A stretch of DNA of 64,000 nucleotides. Origin: Colias croceus (lineage: Eukaryota; Arthropoda; Insecta; Lepidoptera; Pieridae). Shown one piece after another: positions 38,101-44,534 of this stretch (positions within the stretch are counted from its first letter, which is position 1; each line of letters starts with the position of its first letter). The stretch is from assembly GCF_905220415.1 (NCBI RefSeq), contig NC_059542.1:930001-994000 (forward strand), read 5' to 3'. The translations under genes and the position numbers were made by a program. The notes below the pieces were generated by a model. It was not told where the DNA came from, did no database searches, and saw nothing but the letters and a program-made list of their open reading frames with translations.

Positions 38101-41100
38101 GCGAGCTCTCAACGAAAAAGGAAGGTTATTTAAAGATGGTCTGCTAAAATTCGAAATTGAGGCGGGAAAAATATGGCCGCCGAGCACGAAAGGTCCTAAT
38201 CTATGCTATGCGAACCAGAAGCCTCATGAAACGAGATGTCATGATACACGTAAGTTTGTAAACCTAAAAAAAAGCGTCAAGGGTGCCTTGAATCTTATTA
38301 TTGCATATTGTGCGTTGTCTTGTTCTTGGTATGTCTGACAATGCAAGAGTACAAAACGGCCGGCCAGTTGAGTAGACTGGTCGAGGATCCTCCCTTTTTC
38401 GATGGAGGAATTCCACCTTCCTTCCTCCACACGTATTAAATTTGCTTTAAAATATTTCGTTTAAAACATCTAAATAAACATCTTTGTTATTATTTTAGCC
38501 GAAGACGGTCCCAACACGATCCTAGGTATAAACTTGATGTCCATTTGGATCTGGCGCTACCATAACATGATAGCGTCAGCTCTGAGCAGCATCAACCCGT
38601 GCTGGAATGATGAGAGGCTGTTCTTCACCACTAGGGAAATCGTCATAGCCACAATTATGCAGATATCGTTCTATGAACTGTTCCCGGCGTTTATGGGTAA
38701 GATTACTTGTCCTATTAATGTTGTAAATGGGGTAGTTTGTATGAATCGATGTACCTATGTTATTCTTTCACAAAAGCGGACGGATTTTGATGATACTTGG
38801 CAGTGTACCTATGTATATTAAGGAATATTATTGTTTGTAAAATAAAGTAGAGTTGAAAACCTTTTAGCCTTACAAATTTGGACATAGTTATGTTTATTAT
38901 AAAATATTTTTGGAAAGAACATTCAGTACGTAGTTCTTTTTAGGAGAGTAATTTAAATATAGTAGAATTAAAATAATAGTTTGAATCTTTTCACAAATCA
39001 CAACATAATAAAAGTACGCCATTGCATACCACAAATGTGTATTGTGCAGTATACGCAATTAAAAGGAGACAAATAAACTAGAAGACTGGTAATAAACTAG
39101 AAAAAGGAAAACGTTAATATAATAGAAAGTTATGCTAAAATTGTTATTTTTAGGTTATGACAATCTCGTCCACGACGGAGTCCTTTGTCCCGACCTGGGC
39201 TTTAGAGATATTTATAATGAGAATCTACCGCCGCAGATTTCTTTAGAATTCCCGTTTGCATGGAGGTGGACGCATACTATCCAAGAGGGAGTTATCAAGT
39301 ATGTATATTTTATAATAATATCAAACAAATAGAATCTTTCACCTTAATTTACTGCTCTAGATTCTTAAAAAAAGTTGCTGTGATTGCCAATTAATTTTTT
39401 GTTTTATCAGTTTTTTTTTGTTCGATGTCTGTACTGTTCCTTGAATAACAATTTTTATCTTAACTTTTAATTGAATTAGAGCCGTAATGTTTTCAAAAAA
39501 TTACTGGGCTCCTATATTTTTTGTTTTAAAATTACCTGAATGTTTTCAAGTTTGAAGTCCCTACTTATCCCCAAATTCGATTTTTTTGCTCCTTGAATAA
39601 TTGCTAAAATATGTTTATAGGCTTTACGATGACAAAGGTTACCACTTGAAGGACACAAGGCTAACAAACATGACGTTGAGAACTGGTTTCCTAGTGGACA
39701 ATATAGATGGTATAACTCAGGGTGCTATTCGTCAGGCAAATGCTAAATTTGATTACGTCGTTGATCCGGATGTAAGTATAGAAAACTATTTGAAATTTCT
39801 TGGGGTACCTAATATTGAATTGGTAAAACATAGGGTCTTCTATTAAAATTAATATTAATTGTAAAGAGCTAAGTGCATTATCGCTTGGTAGAACTGAGTC
39901 TTTCTTGCTTCACGTAAATGTCAGTTATATTTATGTACAACAATAATTAAACCAAGGTATTGATAATAATAATGAATTTTAATAACATTATCTTAAAAAA
40001 CATGAAATGTTATCCGTGGTTATATTCATCAGCCAAGGTTCATAGGTAATCGGGTGACTTTTACGACGACGATTTAAACTTATTTTCTTGTTTCGCCATA
40101 ACCAAACGACATAGCATTATATACATATACTTTTTTTTTCAGATGGCCGAAGTTGTGCTCGGTCCACACCAACATGCATCAGATGTATTTACAAACGACC
40201 TTGCTAAGAACCGTCAATTCTTATTCCCACCTTATATTAAGTACAGAGAATTCTGTTTCGGCAAATCAGTTAAGAGCTTCAGTGATCTGCTGGAAGCTAT
40301 CGGTCCTGAGGTAATGTTAAAAAATTGAAGTTAATTAGTTTTGTTTCTTTCGAAGTATTACAGTCACGGTCAAGTTTCAATAAAAATATTTATTTAATAA
40401 TTATTTATGAATAAACTGGTATTACACAATAAATTTGCTACAATAGATGCATTAATTGATTGTTGTTTTTTATGATTTAAGTGTGTAGATAATATTATAT
40501 GTATAATTTTGAATTTGTTCTTGATTTGACTTATTTTAGCTCTACCATAATCAAGGAATTTTGGATTTCGTATTCTTGTTCATATTTCTAATCTTCAAAT
40601 ATTTTCAGAGACTCGATTTAATCAGAGAGAAATATAAAGCCGTGGAGGACATTGACCTAATTGTCGGATTGTGGTTAGAAAACTACATTCCTGGAGGTCG
40701 TGTACCAAGCACCTTCTATTGCATTATTGTCCAACAATTGCTGAGGTCCATAGCATCAGACAGACATTGGTATGAACGACCGAATAGACCAAATGCTTTT
40801 ACTATTGGTAAGTTATACGTGGTATTTTAGTAATTTTGTATGCTATGAAGACATGAAAATTAATTTGTGGATGGATATCTGTGAACACGTGTGAAGTTTG
40901 TTGAAATATAACAATTAGAAAAAAGTTTTAAACGTCTGTTCTCACAAATAATACCTATTTATTTATATTATATTTATTTATTATATACCTATTTATTATA
41001 TTTGATCAAATACATTAAATTTAAAAATAGGAATAAAACAACATTTAACATTTAATAATTCGGGTTCAGGAATTGACGTAAATAATACGTTATTCGTACA

Positions 41101-41852
41101 ATCCATACTAATATTATAAATGCGAAAGTAACTCTGTCTGTCTGTCTGTTACTCAATCACGCCTTAACTACTGAACCAATTTGCATGAAATTTGGTATAG
41201 AGATATTTTGATACCCGAGAAAGGACATAGGATAGGTTTTATCCCGGAAATCCTACGGAAACGGGTTTTACTTTGAAAACGCGGGCGAAGCCGCGGGCGG
41301 AAAGCTAGTGTATTATATATATGTATACCTACTTCCCTTGTAAAACTACAATAATATTGTACTTATTTTTATAGACCAATTGCTGGAGATAAGAAAGGCT
41401 ACAGTATCAGGATTTTTATGCAGTGTAGGAGATTCCATAAGAGAAATACAACCACGTGCGTTTTACAGGGCTGGCCCTGGGTGAGTTTTATTCTATTCAT
41501 TTTATTTATTTTTTTGAACACTATTTGCTTAAAATTTCCATTTTATGATTTTATTAGTACCTATTTGAAGTAGAGATTTATAATTTATATGTATGAAAAA
41601 TTGATGTTTTTGTTCTTACCAAAGTTGTGTTTTATATCTAAGTATTTTGTTTTGAATTTGTAATTTTAATTTTACAATCAATATTTTTTTTAACGTTCGA
41701 CTCAAATTGAAAACGAATTTCCAAAATGTACCTAAATAATATTCTTTTTCAGAAATGAAATGGTGAGCTGTAATCAGATACCGAAGATGAATATTTGGGC
41801 GTGGCACGACCCTACGTGTAAAACCAACCCCTATCAATTCAAACAGGCATAA
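25990..41852 (+). CDS. Secreted heme peroxidase homologue, probably a pseudo-peroxidase (12-exon gene)
   Basis: Whole-gene entry. Exons: 25990-26120, 30587-30683, 30786-30950, 36378-36553, 38048-38249, 38499-38696, 39154-39298, 39621-39771, 40143-40310, 40609-40807, 41375-41480 and 41753-41852, about 612 codons. All introns are GT-AG and phases agree from exon 3 to the stop; the exon 2/3 junction is one base off. The product has a signal peptide and follows the animal heme peroxidase fold (chorion peroxidase/peroxinectin type) from start to end, at a length close to the family's. Members normally use heme and H2O2 to oxidise substrates outside the cell or in secretory compartments. Aligned by eye, the distal Asp-His pair, catalytic Arg, heme-linking Glu and Asn of the QRGRDHG motif are all replaced, while the proximal His, most Ca-loop residues and many Cys remain. 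The family call is firm; loss of activity is inference. The intact exons argue against a simple decayed pseudogene. Confidence 0.85.
26593..26765 (+). mobile_element. Helitron-like element in intron 1
   Basis: It begins TCTATACTTAATATTATAAA, with CTGAAGAGTTTGTTTGAACG, GTCCATTTATCGAGGAAGGC and the end GCGGAGCAAAGCTAG. It is the GCTGAAGA subfamily, full length. Confidence 0.7.
26843..27074 (-). mobile_element. Helitron-like element in intron 1
   Basis: On the + strand it begins CTAGATTTCCGCCCGCGGCT, with CCCGTTCCCGTGGGATTTCC, ATCGGTTCAGTAGTTTTTAC and four CATACATC units before CTTTCGCCTTTATAATATAT. It faces the copy at 27878-28114 in inverted orientation. Confidence 0.72.
27093..27825. mobile_element. 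733-bp MITE with TTA target duplication (Harbinger-like)
   Basis: The terminal inverted repeats begin GGGCCGATTTTTCAATGCCC on the left with the complement GGGCATTGAAAAATCGGCCC on the right, extending about 30 bases to CAGATAAACAG. TTA flanks each side (27090-27092 and 27826-27828). The interior shows no transposase frame. A three-base TWA duplication points to the PIF/Harbinger type. The TIR is shared with the short element at 59477-59654. Confidence 0.85.
27878..28114 (+). mobile_element. Helitron-like element in intron 1
   Basis: It has GGCGAAAGTTTGTAAGTATG, GGATGTATGGATGTTTGTTA, AACTACTGAACCGATTACAA and the end GCGGGCGAAGCCGCGGGCGG, AAAT, CTAG. It is the inverted counterpart of 26843-27074, with the MITE between them. 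Confidence 0.72.
29278..29517 (-). mobile_element. Helitron-like element in intron 1
   Basis: On the + strand it begins CTAGCTTTCCGCCCGCGGCT and ends TTATAATATTAGTATGGAAT, with a CAGACAGACAGACAGACAGA run. It is the full-length form of the family at 133-311, with an extra GGATTGCGTCATTTTTCCGG segment. Confidence 0.75.
29866..30031. mobile_element. MITE with TAA target duplication
   Basis: The inverted termini GAGCTAGCGCGTAAGAGCAA and TTGCTCTTGCGCGCTAGCTC continue inward over about 60 bases (GTCTCTCCCATTAACTCTAT against ATAGAGTTGATGGGAGAGAC). TAA is on both sides (29863-29865 and 30032-30034). It is Harbinger-like by duplication length and non-coding. Confidence 0.82.
30587..30683 (+). CDS. 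Peroxidase-like gene, exon 2: short Cys-rich exon
   Basis: The acceptor cgttttag joins exon 1 in phase (TT+T), giving a Cys-bearing stretch that includes CSETCVTPKPHERDLPC. Peroxidases of this family have Cys residues and a YR.hDG.CNN motif at this place. Here that motif is missing or unrecognisable, but ERLISSRHYH resembles the family's RLLPP.Y segment just before the LP.PR region. The donor is CAC|gtaaac (phase 0). Exon 3 needs phase 1 from its best acceptor, so this junction is unresolved and the exon itself is less certain than the others. Confidence 0.5.
30786..30950 (+). CDS. Peroxidase-like gene, exon 3: distal heme side, degenerate
   Basis: The best acceptor is gtctcgtatcag|GA. The reading frame gives KSGEAMPLARAVRTNML, matching the family's SG.PLPS.R.VS.., followed by the helix that normally carries QWGQFLDHD. 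Here it reads QMFAHFLVFFTGD: F and L are kept, but the Asp that binds heme covalently and the distal catalytic His align with V and F. The exon ends in phase 1 at ACT G|gtaagc and joins exon 4 cleanly. A second, weaker acceptor at 30807-30808 (exon start 30809) would restore frame with exon 2 at the cost of about eight residues. Confidence 0.8.
31010..31166 (+). repeat. LINE 3'-end fragment
   Basis: A GC-richer stretch includes GGGTCTTCAAGCGTAGAGTG and CTTAGACCACATCTCAGCTT, then GATTGTGGTCAAGCGCTTCC and an A-rich end. The second half recurs at 56473-56530 with only a few changes, so it is a dispersed repeat. It resembles the 3' end of a lepidopteran non-LTR element, but no intact reading frame remains. 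Confidence 0.5.
31575..31726 (-). repeat. 3' LTR of the copia element
   Basis: This 152-bp copy lies after pol in element orientation. It contains an AATAAAG polyadenylation-like site in the element sense and matches the partner LTR except at 31647. A purine-rich stretch just inside it (31727-31738, reading TTTAAGGGCCAG on the minus strand) is the likely polypurine tract. Confidence 0.95.
31812..34889 (-). CDS. pol: Copia-type pol: integrase, reverse transcriptase, RNase H
   Basis: A 1025-residue open frame. In order: the integrase zinc domain (H125, H130, C157, C160), the integrase core with D188, D251 and E287 (a DD35E spacing), a variable acidic linker around 440-510, the reverse transcriptase from about 545 with D630 (LDVRTAFLNG) and the YVDD box at 716-719, and RNase H from about 875 with D879, E920/E922 and D955. 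All catalytic residues look intact. Integrase before RT is the copia order. The frame begins inside the protease-integrase spacer, 62 bases upstream of the end of the gag/protease frame. In related elements these are usually one continuous frame, so the listed Met is probably not a true start. Confidence 0.95.
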   Translation of the reverse strand: MKFIMYRSVATNLLSVSALTRKGFRVIFNEKCCNIFYGKKLAATAVHKNGVYQLETAESVRERDLCVVGCGGCSMFSGNSVESATTKVNTEAQDLVQKKASESCKKETELSFQAAANSVTQETWHRRLGHLNMRSMHLLMKGMASGITYDKSQFSQCEACVKGKLSKLPFPKKAQSRSNELLGVVHSDLCGPMPVKSFGGASYFLTFIDDCSRKTWIYFLKNKSEVFDNFKHFKAMVENQTNRKIKLLRTDNGGEYVNSIFQEYLKDNGIIHQTTIPHSPQQNGIAERANRTIVEKARSMLRDAGLDGQFWAEAVNTAVYLKNRSPTKAVYGSTPEEKWTNEKVNLSHLRIFGCVVYALTQNRKKLDSKCKPYIFVGYCENSKGYRLIDPENLSKIIKSRDVAFFENKFYTKNTEKCENGDFFMMINNLQTENLNSNDSHVEVAQSENSLSPEKGEENEIVTNLRRQCIFELDDSDSSSSVDPSDVTYIPGESTLEDAMDTSEYDSACTAMLTCIGDEPETVQEALGGAEAVHWKKAMADEYQSFIKNKCWTLTDPPKDQKPIKCKWVFKKKKDLDGNLKQYKARLVAKGFTQRYGIDYEETFSPVVRYSTIRILLALAAEKQMDIDHLDVRTAFLNGDLQEKVFMEQPVGYKVKGCEHKVYKLHKAIYGLKQASKSWYEKINHVLVTKLCFRRLSSEPCVYFKSNGEELVIIGLYVDDILLFSTRNSQMKVEIKKKLMQEFEMKDLGPASHILGMRITRNQDNIYLDQSSYIKNVLDRFHMTDCKPAQTPMESGLKLVKADKKEENLEYRNLIGCLNYISVSSRPDIAHAVSMLSQYNDCYDQRHWKAAKRVLRYLKGTVNYKLVFSRSGLDINGYIDADWASCEVDRRSYTGFVFQIGNCSVSWESRKQRTVALSSTEAEYMALSDSCKEALFIRTLLYELLGRHCSVTIFNDNQSAQKLCKNPMYHARTKNIDVRHHFIREVVKDNIVNLNYLCTSEMTADILTKPLTKEKHYKFVTCLGLQ
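34828..35808 (-). CDS. gag: Copia-type gag with zinc knuckle and protease
   Basis: A 326-residue frame starting MATSTSVST. The first 200 residues are the copia-type capsid region (a tryptophan-rich start, W25 and W39). A CCHC zinc knuckle follows at C209, C212, H217 and C222, and the aspartic protease motif WLIDSGASSHMC is at 251-262 with catalytic Asp 254. The frame ends at residue 326 in the region where related proteins run on into integrase. The continuation is open in the frame offset by one base, which points to a single-base change near 34870. Programmed shifting is the alternative. Confidence 0.93.
   Translation of the reverse strand: MATSTSVSTLTPVEKLSGIENYSNWKFQLKMLLIHEDLWDVVSEDKTEDVKDAAYMKRSQKALAKICLSVKPSVFTHVRNAETARDAWINLQKAYEDKGLSRRLSLLRLLFATKLCECESMEAYVAKISDLSQQLNDIGSPLEDDFVAVLLLSGLSQDFDPLIMALENSNIKLSSEVVKTKLMQEKQRRDEKGDTSSTALVAARKKIKCFKCKKLGHFSRNCKSVKPVKAESSTNQLLLTALSACVQNDIWLIDSGASSHMCHDRNILNNFVPGYVSEVKVANGEKLFTAGRGDVKVNLKLGVKTISEVYHVPFGSYKLVVSQCVN
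35901..35918 (-). other. Primer-binding site of the copia element
   Basis: Directly inside the 5' LTR, the minus strand reads GGTTATGGGCCCAGGACG. This resembles the site used by insect copia elements, which prime with an internal fragment of initiator Met tRNA. The match is from memory of the family, not a search. Confidence 0.65.
35919..36070 (-). repeat. 5' LTR of the copia element
   Basis: A 152-bp copy starting TGTTGGTGAAAAG on the minus strand, with a TATAAA near its start that could serve as the promoter. It carries the single difference from the other LTR at 35991. It is followed on the + strand by the AATAT target duplication. Confidence 0.95.
36378..36553 (+). CDS. Peroxidase-like gene, exon 4: CC..C..IP.DDP segment
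   Basis: The acceptor acatag|TC completes the codon begun by exon 3. The product includes KPYCCLEKGKQ, DCVPNYIPNDDPVH and CMNMTKPES, matching the family pattern CC....C.PI.IP.DDP.....C..F.RS. These Cys residues normally form disulfides. The exon ends LPER in phase 0 at AGA|gtaaga. Open frame on either side of the exon is non-coding extension. Confidence 0.88.
36554..38047 (+). other. Intron 4 of the peroxidase-like gene
   Basis: A 1.5-kb intron. It contains the antisense tRNA-derived SINE at 36709-36832. The rest (36833-38047) is AT-rich with nothing recognisable. Confidence 0.8.
36709..36832 (-). repeat. tRNA-derived SINE
   Basis: On the minus strand: an A-box-like TGGTACGGTGGTTAACGCG, a B box GGTTCGATTCCCGG, and a unique tail with GTTTCGGTCTGGCAGGACAC and GACTGATCACCTACTTG. 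The same tail is present at 20928-21030, which makes this a dispersed family rather than a functional tRNA. The tRNA part has no foldable cloverleaf beyond the promoter boxes. Confidence 0.8.
38048..38249 (+). CDS. Peroxidase-like gene, exon 5: calcium-loop region
   Basis: The acceptor ttatag|ATT is in phase 0. STSTPTFDLSHIYGNN matches the family's T.FVDAS.VYGS. Three of the four Ca-binding positions (Thr, Asp, Ser) appear kept and the Phe position is changed. Then come NMRALNEKGRLFKDG (family LR....G.L) and a Cys pair (NLCYANQ and ETRC). The exon ends in phase 1 at ACA C|gtaagt, exactly where the family has GD.R. Confidence 0.88.
38499..38696 (+). CDS. Peroxidase-like gene, exon 6: catalytic Arg/Glu region, degenerate
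   Basis: With the last base of exon 5 this begins PEDGPNTILGINLMSIWIWR. The family has GDTR..E..., in which Arg is catalytic and Glu (MPO type) binds heme covalently. By position the Arg becomes Pro and the Glu becomes Gly. The following helix is well kept: WRYHNMIASALSSINPCW aligns with LREHNRIA..L...NP.W, then NDERLFFTTREIVIATIMQI and YELFPAFMG. The exon ends in phase 1 at ATG G|gtaag. Confidence 0.88.
39154..39298 (+). CDS. Peroxidase-like gene, exon 7: proximal histidine
   Basis: The acceptor tttttag|GT continues GYDNLVHDGVLCPDLGFRD. The segment SLEFPFAWRWTHTIQEGVIK aligns with the family's S.EFA.AAFRFGHSLI. The proximal heme-ligand His is retained (THT where the family has GHS), although Gly before it is Thr. 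This is the one heme-contact residue still visible. The exon ends in phase 2 at ATC AA|gtatgt. Confidence 0.87.
39621..39771 (+). CDS. Peroxidase-like gene, exon 8
   Basis: The acceptor tttatag|G completes Lys and continues LYDDKGYHLKDTRLTNMTLR, then TGFLVDNIDGITQGAIRQAN and a VVDPD end. This is the family segment between the proximal His and the QRGRDHG motif, where similarity is normally modest (a conserved F followed by hydrophobics). It ends in phase 0 at GAT|gtaagt. Confidence 0.85.
40143..40310 (+). CDS. Peroxidase-like gene, exon 9: degenerate QRGRDHG segment
   Basis: The acceptor is a long T tract, tttttttcag|ATG. DLAKNRQFLFPPYIKYREFC aligns with the family's NIQRGRDHGLPPYNEYREFC: PPY..YREFC is kept almost exactly, but the signature before it is rewritten. 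The Asn that hydrogen-bonds the proximal His becomes Asp, and RDHG becomes RQFL. GKSVKSFSDLLEAI continues the family pattern. The exon ends in phase 0 at GAG|gtaatg. Confidence 0.88.
40609..40807 (+). CDS. Peroxidase-like gene, exon 10: VDDIDL region
   Basis: The acceptor attttcag|AGA opens RLDLIREKYKAVEDIDLIVG, then LWLENYIPGGRVPSTFYCII and VQQLLRSIASDRHWYERPN. This matches the family's LY..VDDIDLWVGG..E....G..VGPTF.CII..QF...R.GDRFWYE very closely and is the strongest family match in the gene. It ends in phase 1 at ATT G|gtaagt. Confidence 0.92.
41102..41308 (+). mobile_element. Helitron-like element in intron 10
   Basis: The element begins TCCATACTAATATTATAAAT, has the TCTGTCTGTCTGTTACTCAA block and ends with the GC-rich GCGGGCGAAGCCGCGGGCGG then CTAG. 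It is the same family and orientation as the copy at 133-311. It occupies most of the 567-bp intron between exons 10 and 11. Confidence 0.75.
41375..41480 (+). CDS. Peroxidase-like gene, exon 11
   Basis: The acceptor ttttatag|AC completes Asp and continues QLLEIRKATVSGFLCSVGDS, then IREIQPRAFYRAGPG. This fits the family's L.EIRK.SLA.ILCDN.D.I..VQ...F. The Cys of LCD is kept as LCS. It ends in phase 2 at CCT GG|gtgagt. Confidence 0.88.
41753..41852 (+). CDS. Peroxidase-like gene, exon 12: C-terminus and stop
   Basis: The acceptor tttttcag|A completes Gly and continues NEMVSCNQIPKMNIWAWHDP, ending FKQA then TAA at 41850-41852. NEMVSCNQIP and IWAW match the usual end of insect peroxidases (N..VPC..IP..DL..W). 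There is one further Cys (TCKTN) and no membrane anchor, so the product should be soluble. Confidence 0.88.
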
Positions 41853-41978
41853 AATATGTAATATCTACTCCTAGAGGTTTAGCATTTTTGCTAATCACCT
41901 ATAAATGGCTTTAATAATTAATTAATTATTTAAAAATAGTAATGTCTACAGTATGGATGTGTATTGAATTTATTTTTG

Positions 41979-41988
41979 AATAAATAAA
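41979..41988 (+). terminator. Polyadenylation signals of the peroxidase-like gene
   Basis: Two overlapping AATAAA hexamers lie about 130 bases after the stop, followed by a GT-rich run (CTGTGTTT and TTGTGTTGTTTT), the usual arrangement for insect 3' end formation. Confidence 0.65.
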
Positions 41989-42428
41989 TCCTGTGTTTAA
42001 TTATAATATTGTGTTGTTTTATTTCCTTGAATATCTACTCTTATAGATTTTTGACTTTATCACAATAATGATTGCGATAACAATACTAAAAAAAATCCAT
42101 TATTTTATTCAATACGTAATTTTATAAAAAAAAAACCTTTAATTTTAAGCTCCTGCTCAGGTGATCTGATAGAAATCTCTTGAGGCAGATTATTTAATAT
42201 TATTTTTTATCGTCATACTTTATTTTTTATCATTAATTTACATAATTATCTCATAATAATACTTTAAAACGATTCAAATATGAACCTTGAATCCTAATTT
42301 GGAAATCTAATTATGAAGGTGTAATTAAAACGTCAATCAAGCCTTGTTGGATATTGACATGTGGTTTGGTTTACTTTAATAATGTCTTATCATCATTCAT
42401 CCAGATAAAATTTTAAATTTATTCATTA
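41989..42428. other. No recognisable gene
   Basis: AT-rich 3' flank of the peroxidase-like gene. Nothing was recognised. Confidence 0.5.
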
Positions 42429-42650
42429 CTAGATTTCCGCCCGCGGCTTCGCCCGCGTTTGCAAAGGAAAACCCGCATAGTTCCCGTTCCCGTGGAATTT
42501 CCGGGATAAAAACTATCCTATGTGTTAATCCAAGTTACCCTATATATGTGTGCTAAATTTCATCGTAATCGGTTCAGTAGTTTTTACGTGAAAGAGTAAC
42601 AAACATCCATACATCCATACAAACTTTCGCATTTATAATATTAGTAGGAT
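42429..42650 (-). mobile_element. Helitron-like element
   Basis: On the + strand it runs from CTAGATTTCCGCCCGCGGCT to TTCGCATTTATAATATTAGT. It is nearly the same as the intron 1 copy at 26843 but with two rather than four CATACATC units. Confidence 0.72.
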
Positions 42651-44091
42651 TAACTGGAAAATTTTTTTAAAACGAATTTAAATTTTGGACGAATGTGCCG
42701 CTTATTTTCAGCATTTATGATTACTCGTCGCATTTTCGAAAGTATAGAGATTTATTATATTGTTTAGATATCAAAACTCATTAAAAATGTGGAAAACAAA
42801 TAAAAGAAAACACTTTTTATTAGCAAGATTAAAACTTAACAAATCATATTACCTAATCTCGTAAGTAAAATAGACGGAGAACAACGCGGCGACAGGGGCA
42901 GAAGCTAATAAAATACTTTTTCGTCGAAGCTTAAAATATTAAAAAGGAACAGACCGATTCTGTTCCGAATTTTTGAAATATAAATGGACATAAATCTTTT
43001 ATTTATTCCAACTACGAAAAAAATTCCTTTGAATCGAATTTTCACTTAAAATAACCGCAAGGCGCTTAAATACTTTAATACGAATGCAAAAGCGTGAAAT
43101 TCGGGTCAGAGAATTTTCGGGACACTCGAAAATAATTAGACACCAGCAAATAATGATCCGTCTCAATTCCATGAAATTGTACAGAGTAGTAAACAGTCTA
43201 TGTTGACAGAGACGTAATCCGTCCGTTACAGCGCAATAATTCTTTAGACGGAGTTTAATATTTCGACTTATCCGCTCTGAATGGTGGCTGCTCTGCGAAG
43301 TCCGTGTTATTAAATGTTCGTACAGGGATTTCAGCATGAAAAGGTGTCATATTGACGGTTAGCGTTTTGGTATAGTGCGCGTATATGGCGGATTTAAAGT
43401 GTGGAATTTGTTAGGAATTGAAAGGGAACGCTTGTATGCGGCTATGTATCTAAAATATTGCTATGAAAGAATCCGCTTGTTCTGGAAACGTTGGTTATAA
43501 GAGGTTTTCATGATTTTCCGGAAAATATGTATAAAAAATTCGTTTCAATAATTCCTTCTATTAGTGTATCAAAAGCTTTTTCTCTCCTACTCATCGTAGC
43601 TGTCTAATATAACAAAACAGATTTCTTATATATTTTTAAATTTTCCTTTAAGGACGCGTTTACGAATCTGACAAAAATAAGCAGTTTTTCGATGCATTTT
43701 GCGGCGAAATAGTACAAAACCAAATTTAACTAATAATTACCATAAATAGATTACTCCTTAATCTTTAAATGGTACTAATTTTTAAGTCGAAAATTTTGGT
43801 TTATAATATTGAAAAAAATAATTTCCGTTGCCTCTTCACACAAAATTGACAATATCGTGCTGAATAAACGAGCATTTTTCTTGTATTTAATAAAACAAAT
43901 TGATTTATATAAAAATATTTTAAGTAAGTAGACATGTCTAACTCAAAAAGGTACTAGATAAAACTATCAAAATGTTACAAATAGGCTGAGAAAAAAATTA
44001 AAATCAAATCTTATTTTTTCACATATTTAGCTGTAACGCGTGATACTTATTGCATTGAAATAAGGGTTATTTTATTTGTCACTATCTTGCA
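42651..44091. other. No recognisable gene
   Basis: A 112-codon minus frame at 42999-43337 lies in a less AT-rich patch but has no motif, signal peptide or splice context. The rest is AT-rich. Confidence 0.4.
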
Positions 44092-44534
44092 ACATAACTA
44101 ACAAAACGAGCCCAAACTCGGCACACCCAGCTCTACTCGTCTATTAGTTCCAGTAGCAGTCTTCGAAGTACACCTGCAGGTCACTCCATCAAGTCCGGAA
44201 GTAAGGTCTCAACATAACTAACAAAATGAGCCCAAACTCGGTACACCTAGCTCTAATCATCTATTAGTTCCAGTAGCAGTCTTCGAAGTACACCTTCAGG
44301 TCATTCCATCAATTCCGGAGGTAAGGTCTCAACGTAACTAACAAAACGAGCCCAAACTCAGCACACCTAGCTCTACTCGTCTATTAGTTCCAGTAGCAGT
44401 CTTCGAAGTTCACCTGCAGGTCACTCCATCAAGGCCGGAGGTAAGGTCTCAACATTACTAAAAAAATGAGCCTAAACTCGGCACACCTAGCTCCACTCCT
44501 CTATGAGTTCCAGTACCAGTCTTCGAAGTACACT
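44092..44534. repeat. 120-bp tandem repeat, about 3.7 copies
   Basis: The unit begins near ACATAACTAACAAAACGAGC and contains CTATTAGTTCCAGTAGCAGT and GAAGTACACCTGCAGGTCAC. Copies start every 120 bases (about 44092, 44212, 44332 and 44452). The last is the most diverged and is cut after GAAGTACAC. Divergence is a few percent between the first three. Although 120 is a multiple of three, the frames checked contain stops, so it is a minisatellite rather than a coding repeat. Confidence 0.9.

Noticed and set aside
42999..43337. 112-codon open frame on the - strand
   Set aside because: It lies in a slightly GC-richer patch, but the residues show no domain or transmembrane pattern and there are no convincing splice signals.
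44092..44534. CRISPR array
   Set aside because: The whole 120-base unit repeats with no unique spacers, and the genome is eukaryotic.
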